Shown: piece after piece, positions 8,452 to 15,490 of the stretch
How the letters are laid out: every line of letters starts with the position of its first letter
How positions within the stretch are numbered: position 1 is the first letter of the stretch
Assembly (NCBI GenBank): GCA_035511515.1
Contig: DATKFG010000030.1
Span: 1 to 64,000 of the forward strand
Origin: VBCK01 sp035511515
GTDB lineage: Bacteria; Pseudomonadota; Gammaproteobacteria; Burkholderiales; Burkholderiaceae_F
Length of the DNA: 64,000 nucleotides
Direction: 5' to 3'
The notes under the pieces: model-generated
Told to the model about the DNA's origin: nothing
Database searches by the model: none
Seen by the model: only the letters and a program-made list of their open reading frames with translations
Made by a program: the position numbers and the translations under genes

Positions 8452-8925
8452 GTGAATCGCATCGCTGATCTTTTGCTGGTCGAAGACATATTGCTGGACC
8501 TGGAGGTGTCAGGTAAGAGCCAGCTGATCGACGAGATCGGCCGCCATATGCAGCGGGTGCATGCGATGGCGCCGGAGTCGGTGGCACTGAGTCTGTCCCA
8601 CCGGGAACAAATCGGGTCGACCGGCCTTGGCGAGGGCGTCGCCATTCCCCATGCCCGCGTCAGCGCCTTGGACCACGTTCAGGTCGCCTACATGCGCCTT
8701 AAAGTGCCGATCCCTTTCGACTCCCCGGACGGCAAGCCCGTGTCCGACGTTCTGGTTCTGCTGGTTCCGAAGCAGGCGACCGTAGAGCACCTCACCCTCC
8801 TGGCCGAAGCTGCGCAGATGCTTTCGGACCGGCATTTCCGCGACCGGTTGCATCTGTGCAGCAACCCGCTCCAGGTCAAGCGGCTGTTCGAAGCCTCGTC
8901 CGGAGCATCCGGCGTAACCTTCTGA
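8452..8925 (+). CDS. PTS IIA-Ntr (PtsN)-like regulator inside the kdp locus
   Basis: The C-terminal 157 residues form a fructose/nitrogen-type PTS EIIA domain with the phosphorylatable histidine in GVAIPHARV. GTG 8452 with AGGAA at 8441-8445 gives the normal PtsN length; an earlier GTG at 8293 would add a 53-residue low-complexity extension and cannot be excluded. In E. coli unphosphorylated PtsN binds KdpD and stimulates kdp expression, so a dedicated IIA protein between kdpC and kdpD suggests a built-in PTS input to this sensor. The gap 8263-8451 otherwise holds only a short GC-rich hairpin (ACCCC-CGT-GGGGT). Confidence 0.85.
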   Translation: MNRIADLLLVEDILLDLEVSGKSQLIDEIGRHMQRVHAMAPESVALSLSHREQIGSTGLGEGVAIPHARVSALDHVQVAYMRLKVPIPFDSPDGKPVSDVLVLLVPKQATVEHLTLLAEAAQMLSDRHFRDRLHLCSNPLQVKRLFEASSGASGVTF

Positions 8926-9017
8926 CCCAGGGTCGCCGATCACACCCAGGCTCCGCTGCTGGGACGATCGGGCAGCCCCGCATCAACCTCGAACCTCGCA
9001 CGGGACGCGATGAAGCT

Positions 9018-11765
9018 TTGACCGGTACCGAGGACGAACGCCCCGATCCGGACGCGTTGCTGGCCGCGATCCAGGCCGAGGCGGCCACCGAAGCGTCGGC
9101 CGGCGCGCCGCGACGCGGGCGGCTGCGCGTGTACTTCGGCGCATCGGCCGGTGTCGGCAAGACCTATGCGATGCTGTCGGCCGCGCGCCGGCTGGCCGAG
9201 GACGGCGTCGATGTCGTGGTCGGCGTGGTCGAAACACATGGCCGCAAGGAGACCGAATCGCTGCTTGCCGGCCTGACCGTTCTGCCACGCCGGCGCGTGG
9301 AGATGCGCAGCGTCGCGTTGCATGAATTCGACCTGGACGGAGCGCTGGCGCGCAAACCGCGCCTGCTGCTGGTCGATGAGCTGGCCCATACCAACGCACC
9401 CGGCTCGCGCCATCCGAAGCGCTGGCAGGATGTCGAGGAGCTGCTGCAGGCCGGCATCGACGTGTTCTCCACGCTGAACGTCCAGCATCTGGAATCGCTG
9501 AACGATGTGGTCGCGGGCATCACGGGAATCCCGGTGGCCGAAACGATTCCGGACCGGTTCTTCGACCGCGCCGACGAAGTGGTGCTGGTCGACCTGTCGG
9601 CCGAGGAGCTGCTGACCCGCCTGCAGGCCGGCAAGGTCTACCTGCCGGAGCAGGCCGAGCGGGCACGGCAGAACTTCTTCCGCAAGGGCAACCTGATCGC
9701 GCTGCGCGAGCTGGCGCTGCGACGTACGGCCGAGCGGGTCGAGGAGGACGTCCAGGCCTACCGCGAGGCCAAGGCGATCGCGCCCGTGTGGAAGACGGCC
9801 GCCTCGCTGATGGTTACGGTCGGTCCGCACGCGGGCGGCGAGCAGGTTGTGCGCAGCGGAGCGCGGCTGGCGCAGCAGCTGAACGCCGAATGGTCCGCGG
9901 TGTATGCCGAAACGCCGGCGCTGCAGCGGCTGCCGGAAGTCGAGCGTCAGCGGATCCTGGCGCGGCTGCGGCTGGCCGAGTCGCTGGGCGGGCACTCGGC
10001 CGTGATCGCGTGCACCGACGCGGCCGAGGGCCTGGCGCAGTTCGCTCGTCGCAACAACGTTTCGCGCATCGTGATCGGGCGCAGGGAATTTCGGCGCTGG
10101 CCGTTCTTTGCGGCCCTGGGCGTGCGGCTGGCCCGCAGGCTGCCCGACGCCGACATTTTCATCGTGGCCCGCACCGAATTGCCCGGCCGGCCGACGCCGG
10201 TGCGTGCGCCGGACGATCAGGCCGCTCGCGCGTTCGACTGGAGAGGCTACGGCTGGGCTGCCGCCCTGTGCGGGGCATTGACGCTGCTGCTGGCGCCGAT
10301 GCGCTCGCGGCTCGATCTGGCCAACGTCGTGATGCTGTACTTGCTGGCAACCGTCACCGCGGCCCTGCGGCTGGGGCGCGGTCCTGCGTTGCTGGCGGCC
10401 GTGTTGGGAGTGGGCCTGTTCGATTTTTTCTTCGTGCCGCCCTACAACTCGCTGACGGTGAACGATCCCCGTTACGTGATCACGTTCGCGGTGATGCTCG
10501 CCGCCGGCTTGCTGGTGGGGCAGTTGACGGCCGGGCTGCGCTATTCGGCCCGCGTGTCGCAGAATCGCGAAGAGCGGGCCCGCGTGCTGTTCGAATTCGC
10601 GCGCGAGCTGTCCTCGCAGCTGGAGCTCGAGCCGATCGTTGAGCGCGCGCAGGCAGCGGTCGCCGCCACCTTCCAGTCCCGGGTTGCGGTGCTGCTGCCG
10701 GATGAGGACGGCAGGCTGCGCGCGCCGCCTCAAGCGCCGGACGAGATCGACCTGGGCGCCGCCCAATGGAGCTTCGATCGCGGCGCGCCGGCCGGATTGA
10801 ACACGGACACGCTGGCCGGCTCGAAGTGCCTGTACCTGCCGCTGCGTGCGCCGATGCGGGTGCGCGGCGTGCTGGTGCTGAAGCCGCGCGCCCGCCGCCT
10901 GCTGCAGATACCCGAGATGCGCCAGCAGCTCGACACGTTCGCCTCGCTGATCGGAATCTCGCTGGAACGGGTTCACTACGTCGAGGTGGCGCGCCAGGCC
11001 GCCATGACGATCGAGACCGAGCGGCTGCGCAACACGGTGCTGTCCTCGTTGTCGCATGATCTGCGCACGCCCGTGGCGGCGTTGATCGGGCTGGCCGAGT
11101 CGCTGCTGTTGCAGCCGCCAGCGCTGTCGGACGCGCAGCGCGAGACGGCCCGGGGACTGGTCGAGCAGGCCCGTCGCATCTCGCGCATGCTGGAGAACCT
11201 GCTCGAGATGGCGCGTCTGAGCGCCGGGGCCACCCGGCTGAACCTGGGCTGGAACGCGCTGGAGGAAACCGTCGGTACGGCGCTCGCTTCATTGCACGGC
11301 GCGCTGACCGGTCACACGGTCCAGATCGACCTGCCGGCCGACCTGCCGCTGGTCGAGTACGACGCGCTGCTGATGGAACGCGTGTTCGCCAACCTGCTCG
11401 AGAACGCGGCCAAGTACACGCCGCCGGGCAGCAGCGTCCGGATCGAAGCGCGCGCCCAGCCCCAGCAGGTGACGGTGCAGGTGTGCGACAACGGTCCGGG
11501 ACTTCCGCCGGGACGCGAGCAGGTTGTGTTCGAGGCGTTCGAGCGCGGCAACCGGGAAGATGCGCGTCCGGGCGTCGGGCTGGGTCTGGCGCTGGCCCGC
11601 GCCATCGTGCAGGCCCATCACGGCTCGCTGGTGGCCGAGCCGGCGCCGGGGGCAGGCGCCTGCTTCCGGATCACGCTTCCGCGTCGCGAGCCGCCGGAGA
11701 CCCCGGAGGACAGCCTGGCCGCGGATCCGGCCGCGGCCGGCAGCCACGGGGCCGGACCCGGATGA
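9018..11765 (+). CDS. kdpD: KdpD, potassium/turgor sensor histidine kinase
   Basis: A protein of about 915 residues in classical KdpD order: N-terminal KdpD domain with Walker A GASAGVGKT (41-49), a universal-stress-protein-like domain (around 250-370), four closely spaced membrane helices (around 410-500), a GAF-like region, HisKA with SSLSHDLRTP (His about 680) and an HATPase with LENAAKYTP, DNGPGLPPG and GVGLGLALAR. It phosphorylates KdpE when K+ is limiting. The start is uncertain: TTG 9018 leads directly into the family-typical RPDPDALL; upstream in-frame starts would overlap the IIA gene. Confidence 0.93.
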   Translation: MTGTEDERPDPDALLAAIQAEAATEASAGAPRRGRLRVYFGASAGVGKTYAMLSAARRLAEDGVDVVVGVVETHGRKETESLLAGLTVLPRRRVEMRSVALHEFDLDGALARKPRLLLVDELAHTNAPGSRHPKRWQDVEELLQAGIDVFSTLNVQHLESLNDVVAGITGIPVAETIPDRFFDRADEVVLVDLSAEELLTRLQAGKVYLPEQAERARQNFFRKGNLIALRELALRRTAERVEEDVQAYREAKAIAPVWKTAASLMVTVGPHAGGEQVVRSGARLAQQLNAEWSAVYAETPALQRLPEVERQRILARLRLAESLGGHSAVIACTDAAEGLAQFARRNNVSRIVIGRREFRRWPFFAALGVRLARRLPDADIFIVARTELPGRPTPVRAPDDQAARAFDWRGYGWAAALCGALTLLLAPMRSRLDLANVVMLYLLATVTAALRLGRGPALLAAVLGVGLFDFFFVPPYNSLTVNDPRYVITFAVMLAAGLLVGQLTAGLRYSARVSQNREERARVLFEFARELSSQLELEPIVERAQAAVAATFQSRVAVLLPDEDGRLRAPPQAPDEIDLGAAQWSFDRGAPAGLNTDTLAGSKCLYLPLRAPMRVRGVLVLKPRARRLLQIPEMRQQLDTFASLIGISLERVHYVEVARQAAMTIETERLRNTVLSSLSHDLRTPVAALIGLAESLLLQPPALSDAQRETARGLVEQARRISRMLENLLEMARLSAGATRLNLGWNALEETVGTALASLHGALTGHTVQIDLPADLPLVEYDALLMERVFANLLENAAKYTPPGSSVRIEARAQPQQVTVQVCDNGPGLPPGREQVVFEAFERGNREDARPGVGLGLALARAIVQAHHGSLVAEPAPGAGACFRITLPRREPPETPEDSLAADPAAAGSHGAGPG

Positions 11766-12451
11766 GTGCGGCCCCCGTGGCCATCGTCGTGGAGGACGAG
11801 CCGCAGATCCGGCGCTTCGTGCGCACGGCTCTGGAGTCGGAGAGCTGGCGCGTGATCGAGGCCGCGACGCTGAAGGAGGGCTTGTCGGAGAGCGCGACCC
11901 GCCGCCCGGACCTGGTCGTGCTGGATCTGGGACTGCCCGACGGCGACGGCATCGAGCTGGTGCGCTCGATGCGAGCCTGGTCCAGCTCGCCGATCCTGGT
12001 GTTGTCGGCGCGTGGCGAGGAAAGGGACAAGATCCAGGCGCTGGATGCGGGCGCTGACGACTACCTGACCAAGCCGTTCGGAATCGGCGAGCTGCTCGCG
12101 CGGGTGCGCGCGCTGGCGCGGCGCCGCGTGCGCGGCGAGGCGGGCGAGCCGGTGTTTCGAGTCGGCGATATCGAGGTCGATTTCGCCAGCCGCCGCGTCA
12201 AGCGCGCCGGCCAGCCCGTGCGCCTGACACCGATCGAGTACCGGCTGTTGACGCTGCTGGCGACCAACGCGGGCCGTGTGCTGACGCACCGGCAGATCCT
12301 GCGCGAAGTTTGGGGGCCGGCCTACGTCGAGCACGAGCACTACACCCGGATCTACATGGGCCACCTGCGGCGCAAACTGGAAGCCGATCCGGCCCGGCCG
12401 CGCTTTCTGCTGACCGAAACGGCGGTCGGTTACCGATTGGCGAGCGGGTAG
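11762..12451 (+). CDS. kdpE: KdpE, OmpR-family response regulator of kdp
   Basis: 229 residues: receiver domain with acidic pocket EDE (11-13), phosphoacceptor Asp55 in VVLDLGLPDGDG and Lys in the YLTKPF motif, followed by a winged-helix DNA-binding domain ending HLRRKLE...AVGYRL. The ATG overlaps the kdpD stop (ATGA), so the pair is translationally coupled. It should activate kdpFABC; the TTTATGC repeats at 2844-2861 are a candidate target. Confidence 0.95.
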   Translation: MSAAPVAIVVEDEPQIRRFVRTALESESWRVIEAATLKEGLSESATRRPDLVVLDLGLPDGDGIELVRSMRAWSSSPILVLSARGEERDKIQALDAGADDYLTKPFGIGELLARVRALARRRVRGEAGEPVFRVGDIEVDFASRRVKRAGQPVRLTPIEYRLLTLLATNAGRVLTHRQILREVWGPAYVEHEHYTRIYMGHLRRKLEADPARPRFLLTETAVGYRLASG

Positions 12452-12472
12452 GCGGGCGTCCGAACCGACCCG

Positions 12473-13900
12473 TCAGAACGAGGAGGCGTTGGCGCCGGCG
12501 CTGCCGACCGCCACGAATCCGTGGCTGTTGTCGTTGACCGCCGTCGAGATCCAGAAGGTCGGCGTCAATTGCAGCGGGGGCGTCGATCCATGACCGTTGC
12601 CGCTCATCGCGATCGGGTTGGTCAGTCCCGTGGGTGTCGGGGCCGACCACGTCCCGGTCGTGCCGGTCAGGCTGGTGAACGCGTTGCCGCTGGCGTCGAG
12701 CGCGACAAATCGCGTCGAGTAGGCGACCGCGACGAAGTTGCCGGCGCCGAGAATCTGCACCGCCGCCCATGGGCTGGCACTGCCGGTCACGGCCGAGGTC
12801 TCGAACGCCGCGCCGTTATCGCCGAGCACGACCCAGGTGTTGATCGCGACCGACCAGTTCTGGCCGATCACGCCGCCGGCGCCCAGGTTGTTGTCGTTGT
12901 CGCCGAACGCCACGGCACGCAGCGCCGTGGCGCCGCCCCCGACCGTGGTCACGAACCAGCTCGCGCCCCCGTCGGTGGACGCGTCGATCACGCCCGCGTC
13001 ACCCACCGCCAGGCACAGGTTGACGACGCACTCGACCGCGTGCAGATTCACGGACGTGTTCGATGTCTGCGAGACCCAGTTGACGCCGTCAGGGCTGGTC
13101 TGGATGCGTCCATTGTCGCCGACGGCCACGAAAGCCGGCCCCGCGGTTGAAATGGCGCGCAGCGTGCTGGCCGTCGTGTTGGAAGTGGCGCCGGGGCGCC
13201 AGTTCACCCCGTCCGTACTGATAATCGATGCGCCCCCGTCGCCGACGGCAACGAACAGCCGGGCGGGATTGACCGGAAAGTCGGGGTTGCCGGTGAAGGC
13301 GGTGACGGCAAACAGGTCGGTCGTGTATCCGGCCGGTGCTGTGGAGCTCCAGTGGGCGCCATTGTCGGTGCTGGTGAAGATGGCCCCGGCCGGCCCGACG
13401 GCGACGAAGGTCCCGCTCGGCGGGCCGTTTGCCAGGCACCGCGTCAGCGTGCCATAGCCGACGGCATTGATGTTGGCGCCGATCGGAGTGCCCGCGCCCC
13501 AGGTGCCGGCGTCGCCGGCGCCCCGCGCAGTTGCCGCAACCACCGGGCTGCCCGGACCGCCCGGTGACGTGCCGCTGTGCGCGTCGACCGTGAAGTAATA
13601 GCCCAGTCCATTGGCCGGGCTGCACAGCAGCGCCGGAGGCTGCGCCTTTGAGCCCAGATTGTTCAGCGGGAATCCTCCGATACTGGCCTCGGTCCAGTTA
13701 AGCGCCGTCAGATCCGGATTGGTCGCGCCGAACACGTAATAGGTCACGCCGGACTGGGAATTCCAGGTCAATCCGGATATGCCGTCGCCGCTGACCGCCT
13801 GAACGCCGGTTGGCGAACTCATTGGACTGCCGGTGTTGCCCAGACAGCCGCACAGCACCGCGCTGACGCAACACAGGGGAAGCAGGAATCTCGATCTCAC
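12473..13900 (-). CDS. beta-propeller lipoprotein with Ycf48/BNR-like repeats
   Basis: From the GTG at 13900 the protein starts RSRFLLPLCCVSAVLCGC, a lipoprotein signal with a plausible lipobox (LCGC), giving 475 residues. The body has at least six repeats of the type FVAVG..G.I..S.DG..W (for example FVAVGPAGAIFTSTDNGAHW), as in Ycf48 and BNR/sialidase-type propellers. Function is unknown; such lipoproteins are usually periplasmic or surface binding scaffolds. It converges on kdpE with a 21-base gap and is preceded by 155 bases in which I see nothing. Confidence 0.7.
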   Translation of the reverse strand: MRSRFLLPLCCVSAVLCGCLGNTGSPMSSPTGVQAVSGDGISGLTWNSQSGVTYYVFGATNPDLTALNWTEASIGGFPLNNLGSKAQPPALLCSPANGLGYYFTVDAHSGTSPGGPGSPVVAATARGAGDAGTWGAGTPIGANINAVGYGTLTRCLANGPPSGTFVAVGPAGAIFTSTDNGAHWSSTAPAGYTTDLFAVTAFTGNPDFPVNPARLFVAVGDGGASIISTDGVNWRPGATSNTTASTLRAISTAGPAFVAVGDNGRIQTSPDGVNWVSQTSNTSVNLHAVECVVNLCLAVGDAGVIDASTDGGASWFVTTVGGGATALRAVAFGDNDNNLGAGGVIGQNWSVAINTWVVLGDNGAAFETSAVTGSASPWAAVQILGAGNFVAVAYSTRFVALDASGNAFTSLTGTTGTWSAPTPTGLTNPIAMSGNGHGSTPPLQLTPTFWISTAVNDNSHGFVAVGSAGANASSF

Positions 13901-14055
13901 TCTTAAGCTCGGTTCATGCGCGCGGATGCGCGTGGCGGTTGTAGAGGGACAACCTGGCCCAGCGCTGCCGGCCGCTCGAAATTGATGAAAAAGCGGCACT
14001 TTATCATCGTGCTGGAATACCCCCGACGTCCGCCGGAATTGTGCTTGCCGCCCGA

Positions 14056-14733
14056 TCAGAGGTCCACGTGGATCACGGGCCAGATCCAGAACGCCAATCC
14101 CACCAGTGCAATGAGCGCGCCGCTGAGCACCTCGCCATAGCGCTCGAAGGCGCCCAGACGCACGCGCTGCAGTCCGGCGGTCGAAGAAACGCATAACACG
14201 ACATAGGTGCCGATCGTGGTGGCGCCAAAGACAAGGGCCATCAGACCGAGCAATCCGGCGCCATACTTGCCGGCGGCGAAGAAAGCCGGGATCCCTTCGA
14301 TCATCGGCGAGGAGCCCAGGATCAGCATCAGCGCGGTGCGGTTCCTGGTCCCGTCACCGTGCCCCTCATCGGGGCCGCGGCCGTCGTGACCATGATCGTG
14401 GTCGTGTCCACCCTGACCCTGCTGCTCGCGCCAGGCCGACACGGCGATCCATAGCCCGAAGCCGACCAGGCCTGCGCTCGCGAGCGTGTCCACCCAATGG
14501 CCGAAGCGCTCGGCCACGGCCACACCGGCGAGCCAGACCATGGCAGCGATTGCCAGGGTCGACAAGACGTGACCGACACCGGCCTTGAAGGCGACGCGCG
14601 CCGTTGCGGTCCGGGTCCAGCCCCGCTGGCGCGCAATCAGGGTGATGGGCATCCAGTGGTCGGGCACCATGGTATGCAGCACGCCCACCGCGGCGACGGC
14701 GCCAACGAGCAAAGAGGCAGACGGATCGCTCAC
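14056..14733 (-). CDS. membrane metal exporter, RcnA/NicO-like
   Basis: 225 residues from GTG 14733, with about six transmembrane helices. The first helix region has LHTMVPDHWMPITLIAR, resembling the His/Asp motif of nickel/cobalt transporters, and a histidine/aspartate-rich cytoplasmic loop (HDHDHGHDGRGPDEGHGDG) sits between helices three and four. His-rich loops of this kind occur in RcnA-type Ni/Co efflux proteins. The CsoR/RcnR-type repressor gene lies immediately upstream, ten bases away, so the two form a metal-resistance operon. The metal is not certain: Ni, Co or another transition metal. Confidence 0.75.
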   Translation of the reverse strand: MSDPSASLLVGAVAAVGVLHTMVPDHWMPITLIARQRGWTRTATARVAFKAGVGHVLSTLAIAAMVWLAGVAVAERFGHWVDTLASAGLVGFGLWIAVSAWREQQGQGGHDHDHGHDGRGPDEGHGDGTRNRTALMLILGSSPMIEGIPAFFAAGKYGAGLLGLMALVFGATTIGTYVVLCVSSTAGLQRVRLGAFERYGEVLSGALIALVGLAFWIWPVIHVDL

Positions 14734-14743
14734 CGCTCCGTCC

Positions 14744-15022
14744 TCACAGATATCTGGCGATGGTCTTGAACTCGGTGACCGACGCGCGGGCGCGGGGACT
14801 TTTGGCCTCGACCACGTGGTCCAGACAGTGCTCCAGGTGGTCATTGATGAAGGTCTTCTTGGCCTCGCGCACCGCCCGCTCGGCCGCCTGGAGCTGCTGG
14901 GCGACCTCCAGGCAGGGGCGCCCCGCCTCGATCATTTCCCCGATGCTGCGCAGCTGCCCTTCGGCACGCTTGAGTCGCTTGAGGACTTCGGGATGGGTTG
15001 AATGAGCGTCGGTCGAGGTCAT
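14744..15022 (-). CDS. CsoR/RcnR-family metal-sensing repressor
   Basis: 92 residues, all-helical, with the family core HPEVLKRLKRAEGQLRSIG. The metal-site residues line up as Cys37, His62 and Cys66, the Cys-His-Cys pattern of Cu(I)-binding CsoR rather than the Cys-His-His of RcnR; His65 adjacent to Cys66 is an extra possible ligand. Metal binding releases such repressors from DNA. The start is ATG 15022; the gene lies directly before the exporter and beside a palindromic operator at 15034-15060. Confidence 0.88.
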   Translation of the reverse strand: MTSTDAHSTHPEVLKRLKRAEGQLRSIGEMIEAGRPCLEVAQQLQAAERAVREAKKTFINDHLEHCLDHVVEAKSPRARASVTEFKTIARYL

Positions 15023-15033
15023 GGCCCGGTCTC

Positions 15034-15060
15034 CAGATACTATGCCCAGTATAGTATCTG
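15034..15060 (-). promoter_or_regulatory. operator of the CsoR/RcnR-type repressor
   Basis: A perfect 9-bp inverted repeat, CAGATACTA at 15034-15042 and TAGTATCTG at 15052-15060, lies 12 bases upstream of the repressor start. Inside it, ATACT and AGTAT flank a six-base centre (ATGCCC), the layout of RcnR/FrmR-type sites (TACT-G/C run-AGTA). On the minus strand the site contains TATACT, a good -10 element, so repressor binding would block the promoter. Confidence 0.75.
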
Positions 15061-15106
15061 AGCGGCCGGCTCGGGCCGGGAATTTCGGATCGGCGCCAAT
15101 TTGCGC

Positions 15107-15136
15107 TTGACACCAAAAACCCGCCCGGCGCAAAAT
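15107..15136 (+). promoter_or_regulatory. sigma-70-type promoter of the magnesium operon leader
   Basis: TTGACA at 15107-15112 and CAAAAT at 15131-15136 are separated by 18 bases and point towards the Nramp-related gene. Transcription would begin near 15143, leaving a leader of about 350 nt before the ATG at 15491. The -35 box is perfect and the -10 matches at four of six positions. Confidence 0.5.
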
Positions 15137-15163
15137 TGCGTTACCGCAACAACGGAGCAATCC

Positions 15164-15205
15164 ATGGATCCTTGCCCTGGTACCGGTTCGCCCCTGGCGA
15201 ACTGA
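15164..15205 (+). CDS. putative leader peptide MDPCPGTGSPLAN
   Basis: A 13-codon reading frame about 20 bases after the predicted transcription start, with CGGAG at 15153-15157 six bases before its ATG and TGA at 15203-15205. The peptide is MDPCPGTGSPLAN. Its Met-Asp-Pro-x-Pro start is like the Met-Glu-Pro-Asp-Pro of MgtL, the Salmonella leader peptide that senses low Mg2+ and proline supply ahead of mgtA. Pro3 and Pro5 both use CCT, an uncommon codon in this GC-rich sequence. Chance occurrence, or the remains of a Cys-Pro-rich SEC-C-type gene start, cannot be excluded. Confidence 0.45.
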   Translation: MDPCPGTGSPLAN

Positions 15206-15356
15206 TCGGCGAGTACTTCGGCAACGTCCATTTCTGCCGCCGTCTCGCTGGTCACAGCGGGACGGTGCGATTCGAGCAGTTCTTCGGGGTGGCGGAACGA
15301 CACCCTGTGATGCACCTCCCGGTTAGTCGCGCAAGTCGCGTCGTACGTGCTGTAGC

Positions 15357-15401
15357 GGCCTGACCTGAGCGCGGTGGCGCCCTTGCCACCGTTTTCAGGC
15401 C
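15357..15401 (+). terminator. nested hairpin with T-run in the leader: possible attenuator
   Basis: An inner 7-bp stem (CGGTGGC 15372-15378, GCCACCG 15385-15391, loop GCCCTT) is followed directly by TTTT. An outer 7-bp stem (GGCCTGA 15357-15363, TCAGGCC 15395-15401) encloses it. A second CCTGA at 15364-15368 could compete for the same TCAGG, so alternative folds are possible. It lies about 90 bases before the Nramp-related gene, inside its untranslated leader. No known riboswitch class was recognised in 15206-15490. Confidence 0.5.
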
Positions 15402-15490
15402 AAGCATCGCTTCGGCTCCTCCTCGCAGCTGCGCGTCCACCAACGCGCCGCCCACGCCCGTGGGCGGCACAGGCTGAACGAGGCGTCATC

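Noticed and set aside
15164..15205. Decayed SEC-C/YchJ-type gene starting MDPCP
   Set aside because: The second Cys pair and the following YchJ motifs are not found in any frame. It is still noted as an alternative to the leader-peptide reading.
15061..15490. A known Mn2+ (yybP-ykoY), Mg2+ (M-box) or guanidine riboswitch
   Set aside because: None of the conserved loop sequences of these classes could be recognised.
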